This document shows, in pieces, positions 35,159-43,679 of a stretch of DNA of 64,000 nt. The stretch lies in the NCBI RefSeq assembly GCF_014196535.1, contig NZ_JACIDU010000007.1, positions 124,001 to 188,000 on the forward strand, read 5' to 3'. Source of the DNA: Allorhizobium borbori (lineage in GTDB: Bacteria; Pseudomonadota; Alphaproteobacteria; Rhizobiales; Rhizobiaceae). Within the stretch, counting starts at the first letter, position 1; each line of letters starts with the position of its first letter. The notes beneath the pieces were generated by a model. It did no database searches and was not told where the DNA came from. It was given only the letters and a program-made list of their open reading frames with translations. The translations under genes and the position numbers were made by a program.

Positions 35159-36255
35159 GCGCGTCCAACTTTGACATCGAAAAATTCCGCAAGGTGCATG
35201 CCCTGATGAAGGACGGTGCGACCGAGGGCGAGCGTGCGGCGGCGAAAAACAGATGCGAAGCGATAGCTGCAAAGGCAGGCCTGACGCTCAAGCAGGCAGT
35301 GTCCAAGTTGGGTAGGGCGAAGCCGAAGAATGAAGGCGGATGGAGCGGGCATTCAGCCAGAGAATGGGCGGATCGTTACGAGCGCGAGCAGCGGGAAAAA
35401 GAAGCATCTGAGCGTCGTCGTCAGGAAGAACTGCACCGTCAGGCACGCGAACGGGAAGAGGAGAGGGAGCGAGAGCGTCAAGCCAAGTTCGCCGCCAGGA
35501 GGGCCGAGATCATGGCCGAGTTTGGGAGCGTGAAAGCGTTTTTAGACCGGAATCCTCGTGAGGAGGCTATCCTGAAAGCCGCTGACCAGTTCATTACCGA
35601 ATGGAGTGAACCGTATGAAGATGCCTGCGGGACATGGCGCCGCAGCGTGGCTGAGTTCGCTGGCGTGTCCGACCATTTTTCCATCCTGCAAAAGGTTGAT
35701 CCTGCCGCAATCGAAGCCATCAAAACGGCTTATCTGTTCCCGATCACCATGCGTGACATGTTCGAAGAGCTTCGAAGCTGGGACAAGCTGGAGAGGGAAC
35801 GAGCGCATTTCTACTGTCATAACGAATATTACTTCGACCTGCCCGTAGAGCTTCGGATCGATCTTTTGCGGGAAGAAATAAGGACCAGGCCTGTGACGTG
35901 CTGGGAGGACATGGAAATCCGCCTCCACTACAAGTCCTATGCTTGGCAACAGCAATGGATCGAGCCGCAGGATTTCGATGATCCAGAATGGGCGCGGATG
36001 TGCGCCGACGTCCAGATTTTGCGGCAAATGTACAAGGAAGCCTGCACCCACCAAAATGGGGGTGAAGATACTGCAAGCGCCACGCCGGGCGGTGCCCAAG
36101 TTGGACGCCGCAGGAATGCCGACATCCGCAAATCCGTTCTGTCCATGTTGGACGCCCATCCTGAATTGTCGGATCGGGAGATTGGCCGGCGTGTCGGTGT
36201 CAGTCCGCAGACGGTTTCGAACTGGCGCGCTCGCATGAAGCGGGAGGCCGCGTGA
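35155..36255 (+). CDS. Early phage protein with charged coiled coil and C-terminal helix-turn-helix
   Basis: The 366-residue protein starts at TTG (TTGA overlap with rnhA). An N-terminal helical region (FRKVHALMKDGATEGERAAAKNRCEAIAAKAGLTL, like DUF2786) is followed by a highly charged coiled coil (REWADRYEREQREKEASE...), a middle domain and a C-terminal helix-turn-helix (LSDREIGRRVGVSPQTVSNWRARM). It is probably DNA-binding and involved in replication or late control. Confidence 0.65.
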   Translation: MSASNFDIEKFRKVHALMKDGATEGERAAAKNRCEAIAAKAGLTLKQAVSKLGRAKPKNEGGWSGHSAREWADRYEREQREKEASERRRQEELHRQAREREEERERERQAKFAARRAEIMAEFGSVKAFLDRNPREEAILKAADQFITEWSEPYEDACGTWRRSVAEFAGVSDHFSILQKVDPAAIEAIKTAYLFPITMRDMFEELRSWDKLERERAHFYCHNEYYFDLPVELRIDLLREEIRTRPVTCWEDMEIRLHYKSYAWQQQWIEPQDFDDPEWARMCADVQILRQMYKEACTHQNGGEDTASATPGGAQVGRRRNADIRKSVLSMLDAHPELSDREIGRRVGVSPQTVSNWRARMKREAA

Positions 36256-36695
36256 CCGAACCCCGCAAACGACCGCGCGCCCCGAACGGCGTGAACCTGC
36301 ACCGCTTCCTCGACGAGTTCGGCGTGAAGGTCAGGCCCCCGCGCGAGAGCCGCACGCCCCGGCCGGCGAACGTCGTTTATGGCGGCAGAACCATCGTGCG
36401 CCTGATGAAGCAGGACGTGGAACGGTGCCGGACCGTCATTATGTCGATCAAGGCGAGCAACCCGGCGGCCTTCGATAATCGGATCATCTGGTCCGTCTTC
36501 CGCTTCATTGGCGCGCATTGGAGCGAGGAACCCCGCCAGCGCGTCGTTGCGAGGTTCGCCCGCATAGATCTGGCGGAAATCAACGAACGCGCTCAGCGGC
36601 TCGCTACGGGCCGAAACGGACAAATGGGGAAGGTGGCAGAAAAGATTGCCACGCTCCTGGCTGATAGACTTCTGGACGAGGACGACGCTGCATGA
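36252..36695 (+). CDS. Early phage protein of unknown function
   Basis: The 147-residue basic protein has a GTG start in a 4-nt overlap. The segment RIIWSVFRFIGAHWSEEPRQRVVARFARIDLAEINERA is amphipathic helical. No family recognised. Confidence 0.6.
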   Translation: MTEPRKRPRAPNGVNLHRFLDEFGVKVRPPRESRTPRPANVVYGGRTIVRLMKQDVERCRTVIMSIKASNPAAFDNRIIWSVFRFIGAHWSEEPRQRVVARFARIDLAEINERAQRLATGRNGQMGKVAEKIATLLADRLLDEDDAA

Positions 36696-37309
36696 AGCTT
36701 ACCGAACGCCAAGGCGTGATCATGGAGCGCCTCATTGAGGCGATGGAGACCGATATTGCCTTGCCTGTCAGGCTTGGCCCGAAGGCGTTCGGCTCATCGA
36801 TGCCGGAATACATTCACACGGCCGAAGAAGTCAGAGAGCTACGGCAGGAGGACCAGAGGAAGACAGGCGGCTTCCGCAACCGCGAGAACGAGGCGGCCGA
36901 GCGTCGGCGCACCGAGCGAAAGGCACGATGCAGCCGGGAGCGCGTCTCTCAGATGGAGCAGGCGTTTTCGTGGGTGCTGACCCATGTCCAGAACGAGGAT
37001 CATCGCAAAGCACTGCTGGCCTATGCCGAGGTCAAAGCCCGTCGCTGGCAGTGGGAACGGTATGTGAGCAACCGAAACAAGCGAAATCCGCAAAAAAGAG
37101 CGTGGGTTAGGCAAAATACCTACCGGTGGATTTTGAAGGCGCTTCAAGCGATTGACGCGCAGATGCCCAACTTTGACGCGCTGTTGCTCGATCAGGCCAC
37201 TTTACCGATGAGACAAATCGAGCCAGAAAACACGGGCAAATCAATAAGATCGGATTTGCGTTCGTGGATGTCACCCGATGGAAAGCCGTCCTATCGCAGA
37301 ACGATGTAG
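36692..37309 (+). CDS. Last early-operon gene, possible late regulator
   Basis: The 205-residue protein has a middle Arg-rich helix (ENEAAERRRTERKARCSRERVSQ) and a C-terminal part with RRWQWERYVSNRNKRNPQKRAWVRQNTYRWILKALQAID, which resembles the sigma-like helix-turn-helix region of rhizobial phage DUF6362 proteins. A role in late gene control would fit its position. The stop ends a chain of eight 4-nt overlaps. Confidence 0.6.
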   Translation: MKLTERQGVIMERLIEAMETDIALPVRLGPKAFGSSMPEYIHTAEEVRELRQEDQRKTGGFRNRENEAAERRRTERKARCSRERVSQMEQAFSWVLTHVQNEDHRKALLAYAEVKARRWQWERYVSNRNKRNPQKRAWVRQNTYRWILKALQAIDAQMPNFDALLLDQATLPMRQIEPENTGKSIRSDLRSWMSPDGKPSYRRTM

Positions 37310-37725
37310 AGCCGGGCTCCACAGTAGATTTTAGGGAAAGCTGCGAAGCCGTCGACCACTGCCCAGTGTAGTGCGCTTCGGATGAGAGCCCCGCCGGCAT
37401 GTAGGCTGGCGAAACAGCGGCAACGAACCTTCAGGGAGTGCGCGTCTCCGATAGCGCCCTGTCGTAGATTCTCGGGACGTGCTGGCAGAGTGGAAGTGCC
37501 GTTTACGGTGAAGATGCCTAGATGCCAGAGGCACGCGAAACCGATCAGTACCCAGCCCGCATAGGGCAGAGGAATCTCGGGCCGGACAAATTCGAGGCGA
37601 AGGCCTCAACGAGGCGGCTACGGGCATGCTGATGATAAGGCGTGCTGAGACTGGGCCTCGGGCGAACCTCAAAAGGCTTTATCACCCCGGCGAGGTTCGC
37701 CTGATATTTGGAAGACAACGAAATC
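37310..37725. other. 416-nt ORF-free region with stem-loops, possible noncoding RNA
   Basis: No credible reading frame exists on either strand. Visible structure includes a perfect 10-bp inverted repeat GGCGAACCTC / GAGGTTCGCC (37661-37670, 37692-37701; 21-nt loop) and a GAGGC-GAAG-GCCTC hairpin near 37600. The region ends at tRNA-Gly. It may be the leader or transcript of a structured RNA, but no known family is recognised. Confidence 0.4.
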
Positions 37726-37799
37726 GCGGATGTAGCTCAGTGGGAGAGCAGCGGGTTTCCACCCCGTGTGCGCGGGTTCAATCCCCGCTATCCGCTCCA
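37726..37799 (+). tRNA. Prophage tRNA-Gly(UCC)
   Basis: The cloverleaf is complete: acceptor GCGGATG / TATCCGC, D arm GCTC...GAGC, anticodon loop TTTCCAC giving UCC, T arm GCGGG TTCAATC CCCGC, and CCA encoded. It decodes GGA/GGG, less used glycine codons in high-GC hosts. It is far inside the prophage, so it is phage cargo rather than the attachment site. Confidence 0.95.
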
Positions 37800-37875
37800 T
37801 GATCAGGGAGAGGTGACATTGATCCGCCCATATTACGATATGGCTCCCCGAGCAATGTTTCACGGCAAGGTAGCG

Positions 37876-38211
37876 TCAGGTCTCTGATGATGGCCGCAAG
37901 CCAAAGGGGACGGTGGTCTGAATACCGCTGGCAGGTTGGACGGCTTCGGCGGTGGGCTTCGTCAGCTTCTCGATGACTGCACTCACCTCAAGCGGCAGGA
38001 AGCCCATTTTCAGCGGACTATCGGCGGCGAGTATGATCAATCCCCATTGAGCCGCGGCCAGATGGACCGGGCGAATGGTAGCTTTACCGGCCTCAAGGTC
38101 TTCGTAGGTGCGCAATGGTACACCCATGGCGGTCGCGAATTGTGACTGCGTGAGGTTCGCGCCAGTGCGCCAGTACCGTAGAATGTTTTCGCCTGTGATT
38201 GTCGTTGTCAT
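37876..38211 (-). CDS. XRE-family transcriptional regulator
   Basis: The 111-residue protein has an N-terminal helix-turn-helix (YWRTGANLTQSQFATAMGVPLRTYEDLEAG, residues 13-43) and a short C-terminal part rich in hydrophobic residues. AGGGG is 7 nt before the ATG. It lies downstream of a 22-residue ORF and of a pair of palindromes at 38401-38445, which are its likely operators. It may be a second switch controlling the late block that begins at 38751. Confidence 0.82.
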   Translation of the reverse strand: MTTTITGENILRYWRTGANLTQSQFATAMGVPLRTYEDLEAGKATIRPVHLAAAQWGLIILAADSPLKMGFLPLEVSAVIEKLTKPTAEAVQPASGIQTTVPFGLRPSSET

Positions 38212-38279
38212 TGTCGGCCCCTTTGGTATTTGCTACATTGGGAACCGGAAGGAAGTGCAAGTTCCTCCCGGCCCCCAGT

Positions 38280-38348
38280 TTAGCGGCTAATGGAGAGTGT
38301 CAGTCTCCACTTGCCGAACCGGACTTGGAAGCTGAGCTTGATGCTCAT
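38280..38348 (-). CDS. 22-residue ORF upstream of the XRE gene
   Basis: The predicted peptide is short and basic with alternating hydrophobic residues (opens MSIKLSFQVRFGKWRL). It has a perfect Shine-Dalgarno AAGGAG 6 nt before its ATG, better than most neighbours, and lies between the palindromic operators and the XRE gene on the same strand. It could be a small protein or a leader peptide. Confidence 0.5.
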   Translation of the reverse strand: MSIKLSFQVRFGKWRLTLSISR

Positions 38349-38400
38349 GGTTGGCTCCTTCGTCCACCCGAAACTTGATTGCTTCGGTGATTTCTTTATG

Positions 38401-38445
38401 CCACGGTTTCCGTGGTGTTGCAAGATAAAACCACGGAAACCGTGG
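38401..38445. promoter_or_regulatory. Paired palindromic operators
   Basis: CCACGGTTTCCGTGG (38401-38415) and CCACGGAAACCGTGG (38431-38445) are each 15-bp palindromes and reverse complements of each other, with centres 30 bp apart (about three helical turns). They lie 53-97 bp upstream of the leftward tiny ORF-XRE pair and are probably bound by the XRE protein as two dimers. Confidence 0.75.
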
Positions 38446-38455
38446 TGAAAATTCA

Positions 38456-38487
38456 AAGCCGTCTGGTTCGTCCGGGCGGCTTTTGTC
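38456..38487. terminator. Hairpin, possible terminator
   Basis: AAAGCCG...CGGCTTTT with an internal second stem CCGGG-like part. It lies between the operators and a 29-residue ORF and could end rightward leakage from the switch. Confidence 0.5.
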
Positions 38488-38504
38488 GTTTCTGGGGTTT
38501 CGCC

Positions 38505-38594
38505 ATGTCTGTTCGCAAGTTTCGCCAGTGGCTGAAGGAAGTCGGCAAGCGCCTTCTCAACGGGAAGGGCGGTGCTGTTCCCCAGCCGGCATAA
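38505..38594 (+). CDS. 29-residue ORF, doubtful
   Basis: The basic peptide MSVRKFRQWLKEVGKRLLNG... has a weak GGGG site 7 nt upstream. It sits just ahead of the late genes. It is supported only by the ribosome site and a cationic amphipathic composition; chance is a real alternative. Confidence 0.3.
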   Translation: MSVRKFRQWLKEVGKRLLNGKGGAVPQPA

Positions 38595-38750
38595 GTCTCA
38601 CGTCATGCGCAACCTTTGACTGCCGCCCCCGGCCGGTGGGCTAGATCGTGATCGAGGTGGAAGACACCCTGCGGGCGCGTGACGTTTGCCATAGGCACTC
38701 GGAACCGCAGCAATCACAGCAAGCCGGGATAAATCACAAAGGAGCCCACA

Positions 38751-39017
38751 ATGGTGGACCGTAGCAGTTTCGACCTCATCGCCCCGGCTGGGTATGCGTG
38801 GAGCGTCACCCCGTCCGATACCGACGACTTTTCGGAAAGCCGCGCCATCTACGTTGGAACCGGCGGCGATGTAGTGCTTCATGCCTACAGCCCCGTGACC
38901 AACAACAAGGCCAGCGTGACCATCGCCAATGTGCCGGATGGAACGCTTCTGCCGATCCGCACCACCCGTGTTCTTGCGACGGGAACGACTGCAACCAACA
39001 TCGTGGCGCTGGCTTAA
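38751..39017 (+). CDS. Spike base protein, RCAP_Rcc01079-like
   Basis: The 88-residue protein starts after AAAGGAG. The beta-rich sequence (GYAWSVTPSDTDDFSESRAIYVGTGGDVVLHAYSP, ending TTRVLATGTTATNIVALA) is that of the small spike-base proteins found in gene transfer agents and rhizobial phages. It is the first structural gene of the rightward late block. Confidence 0.75.
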   Translation: MVDRSSFDLIAPAGYAWSVTPSDTDDFSESRAIYVGTGGDVVLHAYSPVTNNKASVTIANVPDGTLLPIRTTRVLATGTTATNIVALA

Positions 39018-39056
39018 CTCGCCGGCTGTCCACCAACCCGAAAGGGAGTGGGCGAA

Positions 39057-39353
39057 ATGACAGACAGTCCTATTGTAGGCAGAAATATGGGAAACATGGG
39101 CAAGGGCCGCCCAAAAGGTTCCCGCAACAGAACCACAGCAATTCTCAAGGATGCAATCCTCAAGGCCGCTGAGAATGCTGGCAAAGGGGATATGGTCGCA
39201 TACCTGACGCAACAGGCAATCAATAACCCTGGCCCGTTCATGTCGCTTCTCGGCAAGGTTCTTCCGATGCAGATAGCAGGCGACCCGAATGCACCGCTGA
39301 ACGTCATCACCCGCATCGAGCTAGTCGCGCCAAGTGGCAACAGCGAAACTTGA
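39057..39353 (+). CDS. Putative terminase small subunit
   Basis: The 98-residue protein has a basic N-terminus GKGRPKGSRNRTTAILKDAILKAAENAG, of the kind that opens phage small-terminase or DUF5681-like proteins, and lies directly before the large subunit, overlapping it by 20 nt. Packaging-site recognition is inferred from position. Confidence 0.65.
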   Translation: MTDSPIVGRNMGNMGKGRPKGSRNRTTAILKDAILKAAENAGKGDMVAYLTQQAINNPGPFMSLLGKVLPMQIAGDPNAPLNVITRIELVAPSGNSET

Positions 39354-40641
39354 GCTGCCGCCCAAGCTGATCCCTGTGTTTTCGGGTGAGGCTGACGTAA
39401 GGGGTGCATATGGCGGGCGAGGATCTGCTAAGACGCGGTCCTTCGCCAAGATGACAGCCGTCAGGGCGTACATGTGGGACATGGCAGGGCGCGAAGGGCA
39501 AATCCTTTGCTGCCGCCAGTTCATGAACTCCTTGGCCGATTCCTCGCTTGAGGAAATCAAGGCTGCGATCCGATCGGAGCCATGGCTTCTTGAGCGGTTC
39601 GAGATAGGCGAAAAGTTCATCCGCACAAAGAGCGGTCGCGTTTACTACGCGTTTGCTGGCCTCGATCGGAACATCGACAGTATCAAGTCCAAGGCGCGCA
39701 TCCTGCTTTGCTGGGTGGATGAGGCAGAGCCGGTCACGGATGAAGCGTGGTCGAAGCTCATCCCGACGCTGCGCGAGGAAGACAGCGAGCTTTGGGCGAC
39801 GTGGAACCCGGAGCGAAAGACAAGCGCCACGCACAAGCGTTTCCGCGAAAGCACAGGCGACCGCATGAAGATCGTGGAACTGAACTGGCGCGATAACCCG
39901 TGGTTCCCTGACATTCTGAACCGCACCCGGCTACGCGACAAAGAACAGCGGCCAGACAGCTATGACCACATATGGGAAGGTGGCTTCGTGACCGTTGTCG
40001 AAGGCGCCTATTTCGCAAGCGCGTTGACCCAGGCAAAGTCGGAAGGGCGCATCGGTCGCGTTGCTGCTGATCCGCTCATGACCATCCGCCTGTTCGTTGA
40101 CATTGGCGGTACCGGGGCGAAGGCTGACAACTTCGTCATTTGGGCAGCGCAGTTCATTGGCCGTGAGATACGCGTCCTTGACCACTACGAGGCTCAAGGA
40201 CAGCCAGCAGCCGCCCATCTGAACTGGTGCCGGTCGCGTGGCTATACGCCGGAGAAGGCGCAATTCTGGCTGCCGCATGACGGAAGCACGCAGGACAAGG
40301 TTTTTGACGTCTCCTATGAGAGCGCACTTCGATCCGCTGGATATTCGGTCACGGTGATCCCCAACCAAGGGAAAGGCGCTGCTGCTGCCCGCATCGAGGA
40401 GGCACGGCGGCTGTTCCCGGCGATGTGGTTCAACGAGGCAACGACGGAAGCAGGGCGCGATGCGCTCGGCTGGTACCACGAGAGGCGCGATCCTGATCGG
40501 GGAATCGGTCTTGGCCCGGAACACGATTGGGCGTCGCACAGCGCCGATGCGTTCGGCCTGATGTGCGTTGCCTATCAAGAGCCGACGACGGCCAAGAGGC
40601 CTGACCCGCGCAATTTCGCACAGCATGGATGGATGAGTTAA
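39334..40641 (+). CDS. Terminase large subunit (PBSX type)
   Basis: The 435-residue protein has a Walker A GGRGSAKT at residues 27-34, a Walker B ILLCWVDEAE and nuclease acidic residues starting at LFVDIGGTGAKADNF and ending with DHDWASHSADAF-like DWASHSADA. It drives ATP-powered DNA packaging and cuts concatemers. The GTG start lies inside the upstream gene. The portal gene follows with a TAATG junction. Confidence 0.93.
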   Translation: MATAKLELPPKLIPVFSGEADVRGAYGGRGSAKTRSFAKMTAVRAYMWDMAGREGQILCCRQFMNSLADSSLEEIKAAIRSEPWLLERFEIGEKFIRTKSGRVYYAFAGLDRNIDSIKSKARILLCWVDEAEPVTDEAWSKLIPTLREEDSELWATWNPERKTSATHKRFRESTGDRMKIVELNWRDNPWFPDILNRTRLRDKEQRPDSYDHIWEGGFVTVVEGAYFASALTQAKSEGRIGRVAADPLMTIRLFVDIGGTGAKADNFVIWAAQFIGREIRVLDHYEAQGQPAAAHLNWCRSRGYTPEKAQFWLPHDGSTQDKVFDVSYESALRSAGYSVTVIPNQGKGAAAARIEEARRLFPAMWFNEATTEAGRDALGWYHERRDPDRGIGLGPEHDWASHSADAFGLMCVAYQEPTTAKRPDPRNFAQHGWMS

Positions 40642-42692
40642 TGGCGCAACGAACATCGTCTGACCTGCTGGCGAAAGGCCGCAAGGCTTTCCAGCGCTGC
40701 AACGACTACGAGAAGGAAAACCGACAGACTGCGCTTGACGACGTGAAGTTCTCGCGCCTGTCGCAGCAGTGGCCGTCCGATATCGTCAAGCAGCGTGAGC
40801 TTGAAAAGCGCCCGGTCCTGACGATCAACAAGCTCAAGGCGTTCATCCGTCAGGTGGTCAACGACAGCCGGCAGAACAAGCCTCAGATCAAGGTGCACCC
40901 GGTCGACAGCCAAGCCGACCCGAAGACGGCAGACGTGATCAATGGCCTGATCCGCAACATCGAGTACTCTTCGAACGCGGACGTTGCCTATGACACAGGC
41001 ATCGAGCAGTCGGTATCCGGCGGCTTCGGTTATTGGCGGATCGGCATGGACTACGCCTACGAAGACACGTTCGACATGGATATCTGCATCCAGCGGGTTT
41101 CCAACCAGTTTTCGGTTTATGGCGACCCGGACAGCACGTCGGCTGACTCCTCCGATTGGGATGTGGCCTTTGTTGTCGATCGCATGTCGAAGACGGAGTT
41201 CAAGGCGAAGTACAAGGGCAAGAAGAACCACGACGGAAAGCCGATCACCACGGAGTTCAACGAAGCAGCGCCGGTCGATTTCGACAGCGACAGTTGGGCG
41301 GCTCTGAACAATACCTGGGTGAACGACGACGGCGTGATGATTGCCGAATGGTGGTCGCGCGAGGAAGAGGAAGAGGAGATCGTCAAGCTCTCTAATGGTC
41401 ACGTCTATTGCGCCGAAGAGCTTTTCGAGGACGAAGCCGCCGAAGCCGAAGACGAAGCAGCCGAGAAGTACGAGGACGCCGGCACGGATGACGCCATGCA
41501 GGCGATCCGCATCGGGTTGCGGTCCGGTATGCTCCAGATCGTTGACCGCCGCATGCGCACCGTAAAGAAGGTGAAGCAGGTCATCATGACGGGCGTCGAT
41601 GTGCTTGAGGTCAACGAATGGCCGGGTCGCTACATCCCGATTGTGCCGGTCTACGGCGACGAGATCATTCTCGAGGGCAAGCGCTATTTCCGCAGCCTGA
41701 TCCACGACGCCAAAGACGCGCAGCGCATGTACAATTATTGGCAGTCCACGGCGACCGAACTCGTTGCGCTTGCGCCGCGCGTGCCATGGATTGGCCGAAA
41801 GGGCACGTTTGACAGTGATGCAAGCCGCTGGGCGACCGCCAACAGCCAGAGCCATGCATACCTTGAGTATGACACAGAGGTGCCAATCCGGCAGGCGCTG
41901 GACAGCGGGCCGGCGGCGGGCGCTTTGCAGCAGGCACTAACGACCTCGGACGCTATGAAGGAAATCATGGGCATCTATGATGCTTCCCTTGGTGCACGGT
42001 CGAATGAGACAAGCGGCAAGGCCATCATGGCGCGCCAGCGGGAAGGGGATGTGTCCACCTTCCATTTCATCGACAACCTTGCCCGCGCCATCCGCCACAC
42101 GGGACGCATCCTGATTGACCTCATCCCTAAGGTCTACACGGGTGAGCGCATTGTTCGCGTGATCGGTGAGGACAAGACTGAGAAGAACGTACCGGTCAAT
42201 CAGGAGTACCCGGCACAGGATGAGGACGGTAACCCGCAGGTTGATGAAATGGGCAACGCTGTCATGGCGCTGCACGATCTAACCGTCGGCAAGTACGACC
42301 TGACCGTGACCACCGGTCCGAGCTTCACGACACGGCGCGAGGAAGCCGCTTCGCAGATGACGGAACTTGTCCGTGCATTCCCGCAGGCGGCGCCGGTCGT
42401 TGCTGATATCATGGCCCGTAATTTTGATTGGCCCGGTGCTGACGAGATCGCCAAGCGGTTCGAGGCCATGAACCCGGCCAAGCAGAACCAGATCCCGCCG
42501 CAGGTCCAGCAGCAGTTGGAAGAACTGACGCAGGCCGTTCAGAAGCTGACCGGCGAGAATGAAAACCTGAAACAAGGCCATGAGGTGAAGATGATGGACG
42601 CGGAAACGCGCCGCTTCACCGCCGAGAACAACGCGAAAATCAAGCAGGCAGACACGGGCATCAAGCTCATGGACCTGTCTTCGCGTCCGTAA
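40641..42692 (+). CDS. Portal protein, P22 type
   Basis: The 683-residue protein is close to P22 gp1 in length. It shows DDVKFSRLSQQWPSDI, TINKLKAFIRQVVNDSRQNKPQIKVHPVDSQADPKTA (the P22-portal signature region) and a C-terminal coiled coil with a Gln-rich barrel segment. It forms the dodecameric ring for DNA entry and exit. It starts in the stop codon of the terminase gene. Confidence 0.92.
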   Translation: MAQRTSSDLLAKGRKAFQRCNDYEKENRQTALDDVKFSRLSQQWPSDIVKQRELEKRPVLTINKLKAFIRQVVNDSRQNKPQIKVHPVDSQADPKTADVINGLIRNIEYSSNADVAYDTGIEQSVSGGFGYWRIGMDYAYEDTFDMDICIQRVSNQFSVYGDPDSTSADSSDWDVAFVVDRMSKTEFKAKYKGKKNHDGKPITTEFNEAAPVDFDSDSWAALNNTWVNDDGVMIAEWWSREEEEEEIVKLSNGHVYCAEELFEDEAAEAEDEAAEKYEDAGTDDAMQAIRIGLRSGMLQIVDRRMRTVKKVKQVIMTGVDVLEVNEWPGRYIPIVPVYGDEIILEGKRYFRSLIHDAKDAQRMYNYWQSTATELVALAPRVPWIGRKGTFDSDASRWATANSQSHAYLEYDTEVPIRQALDSGPAAGALQQALTTSDAMKEIMGIYDASLGARSNETSGKAIMARQREGDVSTFHFIDNLARAIRHTGRILIDLIPKVYTGERIVRVIGEDKTEKNVPVNQEYPAQDEDGNPQVDEMGNAVMALHDLTVGKYDLTVTTGPSFTTRREEAASQMTELVRAFPQAAPVVADIMARNFDWPGADEIAKRFEAMNPAKQNQIPPQVQQQLEELTQAVQKLTGENENLKQGHEVKMMDAETRRFTAENNAKIKQADTGIKLMDLSSRP

Positions 42693-42729
42693 CCCAAAAA
42701 TCACCAACCCTTAGAGGAGTGAACCTTCC

Positions 42730-43653
42730 ATGGATGAAGGAACGCAGACGCTTGCCCCCGAACAGGAATCCCCTGCAATCGAGGCGCCAGCCGTTGATGA
42801 GCCTGTCGAACTCGGAAATGAGCCAGAAGCCACAGAGGCAACCGACCAGACCGAAGAGACTGCACCGGAAGGAAGTGAAGCCGCCGAAGAGGCGGAAGAG
42901 GAACCGCAAACCGATCCTGAGCCTGAACTGGCCGAGATCGAGTTGAACGGCAAGAAGTACCAGATCCACCCCGACCTGCGGGATGGGTTCCTCATGCAGT
43001 CCGACTACACCCGCAAGACGCAGGAAGTCGCCGCCATGCGCAAGGAGGCTGAGAACTTCAAGGCTGAGGCAGAGAAGATTTACAGCACCTCCAATGAGGA
43101 GATCGAGGCACGCGCGGCGCTTCACGGCGTCGATGCGCAGCTTAACCAGTTCCAGAACTTCGACTGGAACCGGTTCGAGCAGGAAGACCCGCTTGGCGCT
43201 CAGTCTGCCTGGCGGAACTACCAGATGCTCAAGGAACAGCGTGGTCAGATCGCTCAATATCTCGACACAGCGCAGACCCAGCGATTTGCGAAAGCGGAGC
43301 AAGACATTGCCAACCGCCTGCAAGAAACGCGGAGATTTGCGGAACAGAACATTCCCGGATGGAACCCGGAAATAGACGCGAAAGTCGTCAAGTTCGCTGA
43401 GGGAATCGGGTTCGCCCGCGATCAACTCGCAGCCGCCATGACGCCGCAGGTCTACCAGATGCTCCACCTAGCATGGGTGGGCAGTCAGGTTTCCAACCTC
43501 CAAAAAGCGCCGCCGAAGCCGGCCCCCACTCAAGTCAAGCCGACGAAGACCGTTTCCGCCAAGGCATCGCCAGCGGTCACACGGAACCCGGAAGACATGA
43601 GCATGTCGGAATACGTGGCTTACCGCAAATCACAGGGCCAGAAGCTCAAGTAG
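42730..43653 (+). CDS. Scaffolding protein
   Basis: The 307-residue protein has a very acidic, Pro/Glu-rich first 75 residues, a short conserved LNGKKYQIHPDLRDGFLMQSDYTRKTQEVA, and a helical C-terminal half. Location between portal and coat genes and composition fit a P22-like scaffold, which guides procapsid assembly and exits before packaging. GAGGAG lies upstream. Confidence 0.8.
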   Translation: MDEGTQTLAPEQESPAIEAPAVDEPVELGNEPEATEATDQTEETAPEGSEAAEEAEEEPQTDPEPELAEIELNGKKYQIHPDLRDGFLMQSDYTRKTQEVAAMRKEAENFKAEAEKIYSTSNEEIEARAALHGVDAQLNQFQNFDWNRFEQEDPLGAQSAWRNYQMLKEQRGQIAQYLDTAQTQRFAKAEQDIANRLQETRRFAEQNIPGWNPEIDAKVVKFAEGIGFARDQLAAAMTPQVYQMLHLAWVGSQVSNLQKAPPKPAPTQVKPTKTVSAKASPAVTRNPEDMSMSEYVAYRKSQGQKLK

Positions 43654-43679
43654 CTGCCCTTTCCAGAAGGTAAGACAAC

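Noticed and set aside
37331-37672. Leftward 113-codon frame before tRNA-Gly
   Set aside because: Arg/Ser/Pro-rich composition of a chance frame in GC-rich DNA, and no Shine-Dalgarno; the stretch looks noncoding.
40638-41855. 405-codon leftward frame opposite the portal gene
   Set aside because: Antisense shadow in a high-GC structural gene; composition (Val/Asp/Leu/His-rich) is typical of reversed frames.
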